Notes under the pieces: generated by a model | Database searches by the model: none | Seen by the model: only the letters and a program-made list of their open reading frames with translations | What the model was told of the DNA's origin: nothing | NCBI RefSeq assembly: GCF_014873755.1 | Contig: NZ_JADBEG010000001.1 | Coordinates: forward strand, 8,654,501-8,718,500 | DNA from: Amycolatopsis lexingtonensis | Lineage (GTDB): Bacteria; Actinomycetota; Actinomycetes; Mycobacteriales; Pseudonocardiaceae | Length of the DNA: 64,000 nucleotides | Reading direction: 5' to 3' | Part shown: positions 35,237 to 45,196 of the stretch, piece by piece | Numbering within the stretch: position 1 is the first letter of the stretch | How the letters are laid out: each line of letters opens with the position of its first letter | Translations under genes and position numbers: made by a program

Positions 35237-36040
35237 TCAGCGGCGGCGCTTGCCGTCGTCGTCGGTGACTTCGAACTGCTCCTTGCGGACCTTGCCGGAG
35301 ACGGTCTCCTCGTCGGTGACCGACTCGGTCCGCAGCCGCACCCGTTCGACCGGCACGGCTTCCTTGCGCACCACGGGTTTCTCGGCGTGGAGGACGACGT
35401 CCTGCTCGTCCTCGCCGATCTCGACCTTCCCGTCGGCCTTCGTGATCGGCTCGCGTTCGATGCGCACTTCCTCGTGCCGCACCGGAACGGTGACCTGCTG
35501 CTCCTCGGTGACGACGTACTTGCGCAACCGGACGTGACCGGTCTCGACCTCTTCGGTCCCGACGTTCAGCCGTTCCTCGGACCGGATCATGCCCTCGTCG
35601 GCCTTGCCACGGCCGGCGTCCATACCCGGCTTGCCGCGGCCGCCGGCGTCCATGCCGTGCTTGCCCCGGCCGGTGCCGCCCATGGCCGGATCGCGGCCCT
35701 GCGACCGGTCGCCCATCCGGCCATCGGGTGAGGTCCGCGGCACGGGCAGGCCGTAGTGCTGGTAGAGCTGCGTGCTTTCCTCGGGCGAGAGGTGCCCGTC
35801 GGCGTCGATGCGCGGCGCGTCGGAGACGGCGTCCTTGTCGACCCGGACGTGCACGCCGTCCTTGTCGGTGTGCGCGCCGGAGAGCGGCACGAAGCTTTCC
35901 TTCGTGCCGAACAGACCGGTCTTGACGGTGATCCACTCCGGCTGGTGGGTGGCGTCGGCGAGGTAGACGTTGCCGACCTTGCCGAGCTTGTTGCCCGCCG
36001 GGTCGACCACGGCACTGTCGATGAGCTCTTGCGGCTGCAT
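35237..36040 (-). CDS. PRC-barrel and DUF2382 stress-type protein
   Basis: The 267-residue protein has an N-terminal PRC-barrel (about 1-80: DPAGNKLGKVGNVYLAD, PEWITVKTGLFG) and a C-terminal DUF2382 domain (about 155-267: RSEERLNVGTEEVETGHVRL, VPVRHEEVRIEREPI). A Gly/Met/Asp-rich linker with three near copies of GRGKxGMDAG joins them. This combination is widespread in actinomycetes and in radiation- or desiccation-tolerant bacteria, usually among stress genes. GGAG lies 12 bases upstream of the ATG. Role unknown; sigma-B-type control is a guess. Confidence 0.85.
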   Translation of the reverse strand: MQPQELIDSAVVDPAGNKLGKVGNVYLADATHQPEWITVKTGLFGTKESFVPLSGAHTDKDGVHVRVDKDAVSDAPRIDADGHLSPEESTQLYQHYGLPVPRTSPDGRMGDRSQGRDPAMGGTGRGKHGMDAGGRGKPGMDAGRGKADEGMIRSEERLNVGTEEVETGHVRLRKYVVTEEQQVTVPVRHEEVRIEREPITKADGKVEIGEDEQDVVLHAEKPVVRKEAVPVERVRLRTESVTDEETVSGKVRKEQFEVTDDDGKRRR

Positions 36041-36329
36041 GGTCGTGGCTGCTCCTTTCGCGCGTTGGGTCCGTGGGCCAACGGTCTGCCCGCCCGGTGA
36101 TCACGGCAACCGTCGTGATGTCCCCGTGGGTGACCCCCGAACGTGCTGGTTTGAAGCGCCGCCGGCGGGCCAGTCCGTGGTGCCGACCGAGGCTGAACCC
36201 GGCATTCCGCGCGTGATCGAAGCGGGCCGCGTGACGCAAAGGTGTGGATGTGACCGGCGCCACTCCGGTCGCTGTCACAACGCCGGGAGCCGGGTCGTCA
36301 TGTCTGTGAACCGAACGAAGGGAACAACG

Positions 36330-36803
36330 ATGGAAGCGCGGCTCAACATGTTCGAGAACCCGGTCACGGCGAAGTTCGTCAAGCGCCTGATCGCGGCGTC
36401 CCACCCGGTCGAGGAGTCCTCGCTGCCGAAGGCCACGCAGGAACTGGTGAAGATCCGGGCGAGCCAGATCAACGGCTGCGGCATGTGCCTCGACATGCAC
36501 ACGAAGGACGCGGCGGCCGCGGGCGAAACGGCGGTCCGCCTGGCAATGGTGGCGGCGTGGCGCGAAGCGGTGGTGTTCACCGAAGCCGAGCGCGCGGCCC
36601 TGGCCCTGACGGAGGAGGCCACCCGCCTGGCGGATGCGCACACCGGCGTCAGCGACGCGACGTGGTCGGAGGTCCGCAAGCACTTCGACGACGAGCAGAT
36701 CGGCGCCCTGATTTCGCTGGTGGCGATGATCAACGCGTGGAACCGGCTGAACGTGATCGTCCAGAACCCGGCGGGCGAGTACCAGCCGGGAATGTTCGGC
36801 TGA
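36330..36803 (+). CDS. Carboxymuconolactone decarboxylase/AhpD-like protein
   Basis: The 157-residue helical protein carries the AhpD-type redox motif NGCGMCLDMH (Cys-x-x-Cys plus His) in the second helix pair. Such proteins reduce peroxides or relay electrons to peroxiredoxins. I use the ATG at 36330, seven bases after GAAGGGA; in-frame upstream codons (MSVNRTKG) lie before the ribosome site. No partner AhpC gene is nearby. Confidence 0.85.
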   Translation: MEARLNMFENPVTAKFVKRLIAASHPVEESSLPKATQELVKIRASQINGCGMCLDMHTKDAAAAGETAVRLAMVAAWREAVVFTEAERAALALTEEATRLADAHTGVSDATWSEVRKHFDDEQIGALISLVAMINAWNRLNVIVQNPAGEYQPGMFG

Positions 36804-36869
36804 AGGTGGTGGCCGAGGGGCTTCGTTCGCTGGGGGAGTGCGAGCGAGGCCCCTTTTGTCGGGGCGAGC

Positions 36870-37544
36870 CTAGGCGTACATGGCCAGCCAGATCGCGATG
36901 TAGTGCGAAATCGCCGCCAGCACCGTGCAAGCGTGGAAGTACTCGTGGTACCCGAACGTCTCCGGCCAGTGGTTCGGCCACTTGAACCCGTAGAACGCCG
37001 CCCCGAGCGTATAAAACAGCCCACCCACGCACAGCAGCACCAAAGCCGCCACCCCGGCGTGCGTCAACAGCTCCGGGAACACGAACACCGCGACCCACCC
37101 CAGCGCGATGTAGATCGGCACCCCGAGCCACCGCGGCGCGTGCGGCCACAGCATCTTCAGCGCCACACCGGCGATCGCGCCGCCCCACACGATCGACAGG
37201 ATTACGTACCCCGTCGGCTTGGACATCGCCAGCAGCGTGAACGGTGTGTATGTGCCCGCGATGAACAGGAAGATCATCGAGTGGTCCGCGCGCTTCATCC
37301 ACTTGTACGCGCGGGGGCTCCAAAAACGACGGTGGTACAGCGCGCTCACGCCGAACAGGCCGAGCACCGTCAATCCGTATACCGACGTCGCCAGTGCCGC
37401 CACCGGGGACACCGTGGACGCCGCCAGGCTGATCAGCGCCGCCGCCGCGGCGAGGGCGCCGAAGAAGGTCCAGAAGTGGATGTGGCCGCGCAGGCGCGGG
37501 CGGAGGTCCACGGCCGGCTCGGGCGGTTCGGTCGTCAGGCTCAC
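36870..37544 (-). CDS. Hemolysin III/PAQR family membrane protein (Rv1085c-like)
   Basis: The 224-residue protein has seven membrane segments and the hemolysin III metal-site pattern: SALYHRRFW early, DHSMIFLFIAGTYTPF in the middle and YHEYFHACTVLAAISHY near the end. Members of the PAQR superfamily are zinc-dependent membrane proteins; bacterial roles remain unclear despite the hemolysin name. The GTG at 37544 directly follows GGGAGG, so the true start may lie slightly downstream. Divergent from the prenyl synthase, as in mycobacteria. Confidence 0.88.
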   Translation of the reverse strand: MSLTTEPPEPAVDLRPRLRGHIHFWTFFGALAAAAALISLAASTVSPVAALATSVYGLTVLGLFGVSALYHRRFWSPRAYKWMKRADHSMIFLFIAGTYTPFTLLAMSKPTGYVILSIVWGGAIAGVALKMLWPHAPRWLGVPIYIALGWVAVFVFPELLTHAGVAALVLLCVGGLFYTLGAAFYGFKWPNHWPETFGYHEYFHACTVLAAISHYIAIWLAMYA

Positions 37545-37623
37545 CCTCCCAGGTTACGGGAGCGTAGGTTCTCCAGCAGTGCTCAGTCACGCGCCTCACA
37601 CCGAGTGCGTAGGCTGCCTCGAC

Positions 37624-38400
37624 GTGAGTGTTCGCTCGTTCTTGTCCGACGTCGTGTACAGCGCCTACGGCAGGCGCCTCATCCAGCAGGCCGCCGGGCG
37701 GCATCCCCGGCACATCGCCATCATGCTCGACGGCAACCGCCGTTGGGCCCGTGAAGCGGGCTTCACGGACGTCGCGGACGGCCACCGGGCCGGCGCGAAG
37801 AAGATCGCGGACTTCCTGAGCTGGTGCCAGGAGGCCGACGTCGAGGTCGTCACCATGTGGCTGCTCTCGACCGACAACCTCAACCGCGATCCGGACGAGC
37901 TCACGCCGCTGCTGAAGATCATCACCGACGTCACCGACGAGCTCGCCGCGCCCGGGACGCCGTGGCGGCTGCGGATCGTCGGGGCGCTCGACCTGCTACC
38001 CAGTGAAGTCGCCAAGCGACTCAGCGAAGCCGCCGCGCGGACCGAAGGCCGGACCGGGATCGAGGTCAACGTCGCGGTCGGTTACGGCGGGCGCCAGGAA
38101 ATCGCGGACGCCGTGCGCAAGCTGCTGCTCCAGCACGCCGACGAAGGCACGTCGATCCACGAGCTGGCGAAAATCCTCGACGTCGACCACATCTCCGAGC
38201 ACCTCTACACCTCGGGGCAGCCGGATCCGGACCTCATCATCCGCACTTCGGGAGAGCAGCGGCTTTCCGGATTCCTGCTCTGGCAATCCGCGCATTCGGA
38301 ATTCTGGTTCACCGAAGCTTATTGGCCGGCATTTCGCCGGGTCGACTTCCTGCGTGCCATCCGCGACTACGCCTGGCGGCACCGGCGGTTCGGTTCCTGA
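37624..38400 (+). CDS. Short-chain (Z)-isoprenyl diphosphate synthase (Rv1086-like)
   Basis: The 258-residue cis-prenyltransferase has the UPP synthase signature HIAIMLDGNRRWA with the catalytic Asp, and the C-terminal PDLIIRTSGEQRLSGFLLWQ and EFWFTEAYWPAF. By synteny it matches Rv1086, which makes omega,E,Z-farnesyl diphosphate, the primer for decaprenyl phosphate in mycobacterial cell wall synthesis; product length here is inferred. The GTG at 37624 gives the family length. It ends just before a strong terminator. Confidence 0.92.
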   Translation: MSVRSFLSDVVYSAYGRRLIQQAAGRHPRHIAIMLDGNRRWAREAGFTDVADGHRAGAKKIADFLSWCQEADVEVVTMWLLSTDNLNRDPDELTPLLKIITDVTDELAAPGTPWRLRIVGALDLLPSEVAKRLSEAAARTEGRTGIEVNVAVGYGGRQEIADAVRKLLLQHADEGTSIHELAKILDVDHISEHLYTSGQPDPDLIIRTSGEQRLSGFLLWQSAHSEFWFTEAYWPAFRRVDFLRAIRDYAWRHRRFGS

Positions 38401-38406
38401 GCACGC

Positions 38407-38440
38407 CGAAGGGCCCCGGAGCGGACTCCGGGGCCCTTCG
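38407..38440. terminator. Bidirectional terminator, 15-bp stem
   Basis: CGAAGGGCCCCGGAG (38407-38421) pairs perfectly with 38426-38440 across CGGA. It separates the prenyl synthase from the convergent small secreted-protein gene. Confidence 0.8.
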
Positions 38441-38450
38441 AAAGCCTGAC

Positions 38451-38699
38451 TCAGCCGTGGTGGTGCTCCAGCGAGTGCAGGATCAGCGCCGGGGTGGTGG
38501 CGATGCCCGTGTAGGCACCGGCGACCAGGGAGGCCGCACCGTAGCCCAGGGCGCCGCCGCCCTCGATGAACGTGGCGTAGGCGTCGCCGAACGTCGGGTC
38601 CGGCGTGCCCGTCGTGTCGCCCGTCGCGGCGAACGCGGTGCTGCCGATCATCATGAGACCCGCAGCCGTGGCGGCGACGAAACCAGCCTTCTTCAGCAC
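38451..38699 (-). CDS. Small secreted protein
   Basis: The 82-residue precursor starts at GTG 38699, eight bases after AGGAG; a GTG at 38708 is only one base from that site. A clear signal peptide (LKKAGFVAATAAGLMMIG, cleavage near AFA-ATG) leaves about 58 residues, rich in Gly, Ala and Thr, with ALGYGAASLVAGAYTGIA and a terminal HSLEHHHG. No cysteine occurs in the mature part. I do not recognise the family. The Gly/Ala-rich amphipathic segment could associate with membranes, or the His cluster with metal. Confidence 0.65.
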   Translation of the reverse strand: MLKKAGFVAATAAGLMMIGSTAFAATGDTTGTPDPTFGDAYATFIEGGGALGYGAASLVAGAYTGIATTPALILHSLEHHHG

Positions 38700-39321
38700 T
38701 TCGCACACTCCTAGGTAGAACTGTTGGGATCCGGGGCACCGGGGGTCCGGTGGTGTGTCCCGCAGCCAGAAAATTACTCGCTTAACAGGCGTCTCGTACG
38801 GCTTGTACGCCCATTGTGTGAGCCTGTAGCAGGCGCTTTCACTCGGACCGGTTCTCTCTTGGTGGCGGGAAATGCGCGCCGCAACCGAACGTGGTAGAAG
38901 CCGGGAAAACGCTCTTGTGAATACAACGGGTCAGCAATTCCGCCAAGATCATTCCGACGTGGGTGTATCGATCGAGACGCCGGTGACTCACGGTAGCGGT
39001 CACTGGACGTCGATGTCGGACGACCGACAGTGAGGTGACGATCTGGCGAATCACCGTGTTGGCTCCCTGCGCGATCCGGCATTCGTGGGTACCTTCCGAA
39101 GAGAGGACACGCGTTCCGTGCGGGTCCTCGCGGGAGGCCCTGGTCGTGACGGTGATCGAGGGGGCGGCGCAGCCGCCCACGAGACGCACGAGGGGGCCGG
39201 CACCCGGCCCTCGTGGCCGCGCCACCTGACCCACCGGTCAGGAGGAGTGGTCCAGCCAGGGAGGTGCCCGGCCCAGCGAGTGCGGGCGTGAGGTGCACAC
39301 GCCCTCGAGGGAGATGCCGTC
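38700..39321. other. 622-base intergenic region
   Basis: This gap lies between divergent genes (small secreted protein and phoH2). Open frames here lack good ribosome sites or family resemblance and codon bias is weak. The part from 38780 to 39060 is less GC-rich than its surroundings. Several GC-rich hairpins occur at 39155-39235. I could not identify a riboswitch or a confident counterpart of the small antitoxin gene that precedes mycobacterial phoH2. Confidence 0.5.
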
Positions 39322-40716
39322 GTGACTGCGCAGCGTTTGCCCCGTAAGGCCTCTGGCCACTCTTCGACCGGTGCCGTTCCTGGCCCGGAGAAAGCCTCGA
39401 CCTCGCCCGAATCCCAGCAGCACATGTACGTGCTCGACACGTCGGTCCTCCTTTCGGACCCGTGGGCGGTCACCCGCTTCGCCGAGCATGCCGTCGTGCT
39501 TCCGCTGGTCGTGATCAGTGAACTGGAGGCCAAGCGCCACCACCCGGAGCTGGGCTGGTTCGCCAGGGAATCCCTGCGCATGCTCGACGACCTGCGCCGC
39601 CAGTACGGCCGGCTCGACGCGCCGCTCCCCATCGGGGACCACGGCGGCACGTTGCAGGTGGAGCTGAACCACTCGGACCCGTCGGTGCTCCCGTCCGGGT
39701 TCCGGACCGACTCCAACGACCACCGCATCCTCGCCTGCGCGCTCAACCTCGCGGCGGAGAACCAGGCGGTCACGCTGGTCACGAAGGACATCCCGCTGCG
39801 GGTCAAGGCCGGGGCCGTCGGTCTCGAGGCGGACGAGTACCGCGCGCAGGAAGTGACGCCGTCCGGCTGGACGGGCATGGCGGACGTCGACGTCGAACAG
39901 GACGTGCTGGACACGCTGTTCGGCGGCAGCACCGTCGACCCGGTCGAATACGGCATGGACGAGCTCGCCGAGCTGCCCTGCCACACCGGGCTGCGGCTGC
40001 TCGCGGGCACGTCCAGCGCGCTGGGGCGGATCACGGCGGACAAGCGCATCCGGCTGGTCCGCGGCGACCGCGAGGCGTTCGGCCTGCACGGCCGCAGCGC
40101 CGAGCAGCGCGTCGCGCTCGACCTGCTGCTCGACTCCGACGTCGGGATCGTGTCGCTGGGCGGCCGGGCCGGCACCGGCAAGTCGGCGCTCGCCCTCTGC
40201 GCCGGCCTCGAGGCGGTGATGGAACGCCGCCAGCACCGCAAGGTCGTGGTGTTCCGGCCGGTCTACGCGGTCGGCGGCCAGGACCTCGGCTACCTGCCCG
40301 GGTCCGAGAGCGAGAAGATGCAGCCGTGGGCGCAGGCGGTGTTCGACACCCTCGGCGCGCTGGTCAGCCAGGAGGTCCTCGACGAGGTCTTCGACCGCGG
40401 CATGCTCGAGGTGCTCCCGCTGACCCACATCCGCGGCCGCTCGCTGCACGACGCGTTCGTCATCGTCGACGAGGCGCAGTCACTGGAACGGAACGTCCTG
40501 CTGACGGTGCTCTCGCGGCTCGGCACGGCGTCCCGGGTGGTGCTCACGCACGACGTCGCCCAGCGCGACAACCTGCGCGTCGGCCGCCACGACGGCGTCT
40601 CGGCGGTGATCGAGAAGCTGAAGGGCCACCCGCTCTTCGCGCACGTCACGCTGACGCGCTCGGAGCGTTCACCCATCGCCGCCCTGGTCACCGAGATGCT
40701 GGAGGACCACGGCTGA
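39322..40716 (+). CDS. phoH2: PhoH2-type PIN-PhoH fusion protein
   Basis: The 464-residue protein joins an N-terminal PIN ribonuclease domain ([13 protein letters not shown], acidic residues continuing at [10 protein letters not shown]) to a C-terminal PhoH ATPase (Walker [13 protein letters not shown] near 281, Walker [10 protein letters not shown]). Mycobacterial PhoH2 (Rv1095) is an RNA helicase and sequence-specific ribonuclease that forms a toxin-antitoxin pair with a small upstream gene. The GTG at 39322 follows GAGGGAG; the first 35 residues before the PIN domain are poorly conserved. Confidence 0.92.
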   Translation: MTAQRLPRKASGHSSTGAVPGPEKASTSPESQQHMYVLDTSVLLSDPWAVTRFAEHAVVLPLVVISELEAKRHHPELGWFARESLRMLDDLRRQYGRLDAPLPIGDHGGTLQVELNHSDPSVLPSGFRTDSNDHRILACALNLAAENQAVTLVTKDIPLRVKAGAVGLEADEYRAQEVTPSGWTGMADVDVEQDVLDTLFGGSTVDPVEYGMDELAELPCHTGLRLLAGTSSALGRITADKRIRLVRGDREAFGLHGRSAEQRVALDLLLDSDVGIVSLGGRAGTGKSALALCAGLEAVMERRQHRKVVVFRPVYAVGGQDLGYLPGSESEKMQPWAQAVFDTLGALVSQEVLDEVFDRGMLEVLPLTHIRGRSLHDAFVIVDEAQSLERNVLLTVLSRLGTASRVVLTHDVAQRDNLRVGRHDGVSAVIEKLKGHPLFAHVTLTRSERSPIAALVTEMLEDHG

Positions 40717-40725
40717 TCCCCAGTC

Positions 40726-40774
40726 CGTGAAGGCCTCCTTACCGGCATTTATGACCGGTAAGGAGGCCTTCACG
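40726..40774. terminator. Bidirectional terminator, 20-bp stem
   Basis: Bases 40726-40745 and 40755-40774 are perfect reverse complements across a nine-base loop, followed by CTTTT. The stem contains GTGAAGGCCTCCTTACC. It lies between the convergent phoH2 and guaB1 genes. Confidence 0.85.
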
Positions 40775-40778
40775 GCTT

Positions 40779-42221
<1,443 letters not shown>

Positions 42222-42261
42222 TCACCAGACTACCTGCCGGGCCCGTGGCAGGATCGACGGC

Positions 42262-42729
42262 ATGAGCCGCCGCGACCGGGACACCGAGGGACGGGCACGC
42301 AACGCACGGCCGCGCGACGGTCTCGGCCGGCCGCTGCCGTACGGCGCCGACGGCGTCGAGCGCCAGCCCGAAGGCATCGAGAGAACCCCGGCGCAAACGC
42401 TTGCGGAGGCGCAGCGGCTGCTCGACGACGGCAAGCCGTTCCACGCGCACGAGGTCTTCGAGGACGCGTGGAAGACGACCGACGGACCCGACCGTGAACT
42501 GTGGCGCGGCCTGGCCCAGCTCGCGGTGGGGCTGACGCACGCGGCCCGCGGCAACAACGTCGGCGCGGTGTCGCTCCTGGAGCGCGGGGCGGCCAACATC
42601 GAGCCGTTCCGGAGCGAGCCGCCGCACGGGATCGACGTCGCCGGGCTCCAGCAGTGGGCGCTCAAGCTGGCCGAAGAGGCGAAGCAGCGCGTCCGGGTGT
42701 CGCCGGGCGCGCCGAGGCTGACGTGCTGA
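42262..42729 (+). CDS. DUF309 family protein
   Basis: The 155-residue protein has the DUF309 motif KPFHAHEVFEDAWK near residue 55 and RGLAQLAVGLTHAARGN, which form a small helical bundle with a conserved His-Glu pair. Function is unknown. The Arg-rich first 40 residues are typical of actinomycete members. It overlaps the next gene by seven bases. Confidence 0.85.
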   Translation: MSRRDRDTEGRARNARPRDGLGRPLPYGADGVERQPEGIERTPAQTLAEAQRLLDDGKPFHAHEVFEDAWKTTDGPDRELWRGLAQLAVGLTHAARGNNVGAVSLLERGAANIEPFRSEPPHGIDVAGLQQWALKLAEEAKQRVRVSPGAPRLTC

Positions 42730-43238
42730 CGGCGGTCGGGGCCGCGGCCATCGCGGCCGTCGCGTCGCTGATCGGCGTGACGCTGGGGGCACTCGTCGAA
42801 CCGGTGAAGCTCAACGCCGCCAGGCGCGCGAAGCTGCGGCAGGATCGCGCCGACCGCTGCGCCGGACTGATCGAGGCCGCGACCCGGGCGCGCAAGCACA
42901 TCGTCGACATCAACGTGATCCACCGCCGCCGGGAACTGGACGAGGAGCTCGAAACCGACGCACAGCGCGAGATCGAGTTCGAAGACGCGTACTACACGGT
43001 TCGTACCGAAATGCGCTCGTTCTACGGGCTGCTCGTGATGAGCGGCCCGGACGAGCTGGTCGAGCAGGCGGACGAGCTCCGCCGGAAGGAGATGGAACTC
43101 CACCAGACCCGGTGGGAGCTCGACACCGACGGGAAGTTCGACCAGAGGTTCCTGCCGCCGCCGGTTCGGCAAGCCAGCTCCGCCTTCGACCGGGCGATCG
43201 AGGAGTTCGCCCTCGTCGCCCGGAAGCACACCTCCTGA
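42723..43238 (+). CDS. Hypothetical protein with one N-terminal membrane segment
   Basis: The 171-residue product begins at a GTG inside the end of the DUF309 gene. One hydrophobic segment (about residues 3-25) is followed by a highly charged helical domain (RRAKLRQDRADRCAGLIEAA, FEDAYYTVRTEMRSF). The pattern resembles membrane-tethered coiled-coil proteins of unknown role in actinomycetes. Coupling with DUF309 is suggested by the overlap. Confidence 0.6.
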   Translation: MLTAVGAAAIAAVASLIGVTLGALVEPVKLNAARRAKLRQDRADRCAGLIEAATRARKHIVDINVIHRRRELDEELETDAQREIEFEDAYYTVRTEMRSFYGLLVMSGPDELVEQADELRRKEMELHQTRWELDTDGKFDQRFLPPPVRQASSAFDRAIEEFALVARKHTS

Positions 43239-43265
43239 GCCGCACTTTCACGTGAAAGTGCGGCT
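43238..43265. terminator. Bidirectional terminator, 28-base perfect palindrome
   Basis: A perfect palindrome centred at 43251/43252 with the core CTTTCACGTGAAAG is followed by TTTTAA. It separates two convergent genes and shares its core with the terminator at 22696. Confidence 0.8.
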
Positions 43266-43266
43266 T

Positions 43267-43890
43267 TTAAGCCGCGTCCCAGCCGCTCGAGGCGGCCTTC
43301 TCCGCGCCGATCGTCGTGCCTTCGCCGTGGCCCGTGTGCACCTTCGTCGCCTCCGGGAGCGTGAACAGCTTCTCCCGGATGGACTTCACGATGGTCGGGT
43401 AGTCCGAATAGGACCGTCCGGTGGCGCCGGGGCCGCCGTGGAACAGGGTGTCGCCGGTGAACAGCACGCCCAGCTCTTCGGCGTACAGGCACACGGCGCC
43501 GGGCGCGTGTCCCGGCGTGTGGATGACCCGCAGCGCCGTGCCCGCGATCGTGATCGTCTGGCCGTCCTTCAGCTCGCCGTCGGGCGCGCGGTCCGGGTGC
43601 GTCTGGTCCCAGAGGACACGGTCGTCCGGGTGCAGCAGGATCGGCGCGCCGGTGGCCGCGGCGAGCTCCGGGGCCGCGTTGACGTGGTCGTTGTGCGCGT
43701 GGGTGCAGACGATCGCGGCCAGTTTCCGGTCACCGACGACGTTTTCGATCGCCTTGGCGTCGTGCGCCGCGTCGATGACGATCACCGTCGTGTCGTCGCC
43801 CACGATCCAGACGTTGTTGTCGACGTCCCAGCTGCCTCCGTCGAGCTGGAAGGTTCCGGACGTCACCAAGTTCTGCACGATCGCCGTCAT
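43267..43890 (-). CDS. Glyoxalase-II-like metallo-beta-lactamase-fold hydrolase
   Basis: The 207-residue enzyme has an intact HxHxDH motif (CTHAHNDHV), the third metal ligand in HTPGHAPGAVCLY and the bridging Asp in LFTGDTLFHGGPG, as in glyoxalase II and related thioester hydrolases. Substrate is unknown; a mycothiol thioester would fit the organism. I choose the ATG at 43890, where the conserved TAIVQNLVTSGTF begins. It is divergent from an old-yellow-enzyme gene across palindromic operator candidates. Confidence 0.87.
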   Translation of the reverse strand: MTAIVQNLVTSGTFQLDGGSWDVDNNVWIVGDDTTVIVIDAAHDAKAIENVVGDRKLAAIVCTHAHNDHVNAAPELAAATGAPILLHPDDRVLWDQTHPDRAPDGELKDGQTITIAGTALRVIHTPGHAPGAVCLYAEELGVLFTGDTLFHGGPGATGRSYSDYPTIVKSIREKLFTLPEATKVHTGHGEGTTIGAEKAASSGWDAA

Positions 43891-43926
43891 GCGCCCGACC
43901 CTAACGGTCATTCGACGGGTAGATGA

Positions 43927-43971
43927 CATACCGACGGTATGCTACTCTCGCGTCACCTTACTTCGAGTAAG
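43927..43971. promoter_or_regulatory. Two palindromic operator candidates in a divergent promoter region
   Basis: CATACCG-A-CGGTATG (43927-43941) is a 15-base palindrome of the TetR-operator type. CTTACT-TCG-AGTAAG (43957-43971) is a second one, centred 30 bases away (about three helical turns). Both lie just upstream of the old-yellow-enzyme start (43988). No TetR or MarR gene is next to them, so the regulator would be encoded elsewhere. Confidence 0.55.
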
Positions 43972-43987
43972 TTCGAGAGGTGAAGCG

Positions 43988-45196
43988 ATGACGCTCCTGG
44001 CCGAGCCGCTGAAACTGCGCTGCGGCGCCGTGCTGCCGAACCGCCTGGCCAAGTCGGCTCTGAGCGAGCAGCTCGGCGACCGGCGCAACGCGCCGACGCG
44101 GGAGCTGCACGAGCTGTATCGCACCTGGGCCCGCGGCGGCGCCGGGACGTTGATCACGGGCAACGTCATGGTCGACCCGGCCGCGCTCGGCGAGCCGCGC
44201 AACGTCACGGCGACCGCGGACCCGGCCGGCTTCCGCGCGTGGGCCCGCGCGGTCGAGGGCACCGACACGCGGTTGTGGGTGCAGCTCAACCACCCGGGAC
44301 GGCAGAGCCCGCGGTACCTCTCGCGCGAGCCCGTGGCGCCGTCCGCCGTGCCCTTCGGCACCCGCGGCATCCGTACCGCCTTCGCCGCTCCGCGCGCGTT
44401 GACCGGCGAAGAGATCGAAGCGATCATCGAACGCTTCGCCGTCGCGGCGCGGACGTTCGCCGACGCGGGCTTCCACGGCGTCCAGATCCACGGCGCCCAC
44501 GGCTACCTCGTGTCCCAGTTCCTTTCGCCGCTGACGAACCTGCGCACGGACGAGTGGGGCGGCGACGCGGTGCGCCGGCGCCGATTCCTGCTGGAAGTCG
44601 TGCGGCGCGTGCGGTCGGCGGTAGGGGACGACGTCCCGGTGGCGGTGAAGCTCAACAGCGCGGACTTCCAGCGCGGCGGCTTCACCGAGGAGGAGTCCCT
44701 GGAAGTCGTGCGCGATCTCGGCGAGACCGGCGTCGACCTGCTGGAAGTCTCCGGTGGGACGTACGAGAAGGCCGCGATGATGGGCTCCGGCCGAGCGAGC
44801 ACGCAGGCGCGCGAAGCGTACTTCCTGGACTACGCGGCGAAGGCGCGTTCGGTGTCCGACGTGGCGTTGATGGTCACCGGCGGCTTCGCGACGCGGGACG
44901 GGATGGAAGAGGCGCTGCGCTCCGGCGCGCTGGACGTCATCGGGCTTGGCCGGCCGCTGATCGTCGACCCCGGGCTGCCCGCGCGGCTGCTCGACGGCGA
45001 GGACGCCCGCGCGGAGCGGCGCTGCCCGAAGACCGGCGTCCGGCTCGCCGACAGCCTCCTCGAGATCCAGTGGCACACCCGGCAGATGCACCGGATCGCG
45101 GCGGGCAAGCCGGTCGACCGCCGCGGCGCGCTGCCGACGCTGGTCCAGGCCGGGCTGACCGACGGGCTCAACGCATTCCGTCGGGTGCGGGGCTGA
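43988..45196 (+). CDS. NADH:flavin oxidoreductase (old yellow enzyme family)
   Basis: The 402-residue FMN enzyme has a TIM barrel with QLNHPGRQSPRY, GFHGVQIHGAHGYLVSQFLS and the phosphate-binding MVTGGFATRDGME plus DVIGLGRPLI. Old yellow enzymes reduce activated alkenes such as unsaturated aldehydes, ketones or nitro compounds. The C-terminal four-cysteine iron-sulfur part of 2,4-dienoyl-CoA reductases is absent. AGAGGTG precedes the ATG. Two palindromes upstream suggest repression relieved by an electrophile. Confidence 0.88.
   Translation: MTLLAEPLKLRCGAVLPNRLAKSALSEQLGDRRNAPTRELHELYRTWARGGAGTLITGNVMVDPAALGEPRNVTATADPAGFRAWARAVEGTDTRLWVQLNHPGRQSPRYLSREPVAPSAVPFGTRGIRTAFAAPRALTGEEIEAIIERFAVAARTFADAGFHGVQIHGAHGYLVSQFLSPLTNLRTDEWGGDAVRRRRFLLEVVRRVRSAVGDDVPVAVKLNSADFQRGGFTEEESLEVVRDLGETGVDLLEVSGGTYEKAAMMGSGRASTQAREAYFLDYAAKARSVSDVALMVTGGFATRDGMEEALRSGALDVIGLGRPLIVDPGLPARLLDGEDARAERRCPKTGVRLADSLLEIQWHTRQMHRIAAGKPVDRRGALPTLVQAGLTDGLNAFRRVRG

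Noticed and set aside
38839..39234. A 131-codon minus-strand frame in the 622-base intergenic region
   Set aside because: Codon use is irregular, no ribosome site precedes a start, and the product resembles no family.
39085..39291. Short frames upstream of phoH2 as a counterpart of the mycobacterial PhoAT antitoxin
   Set aside because: None has a convincing ribosome site, codon bias or antitoxin-like composition; they are Gly/Arg-rich and probably non-coding.
43972..43987. tRNA-like TTCGA element near 43972
   Set aside because: Only the short TTCGA string is present; no cloverleaf arms can be built around it.
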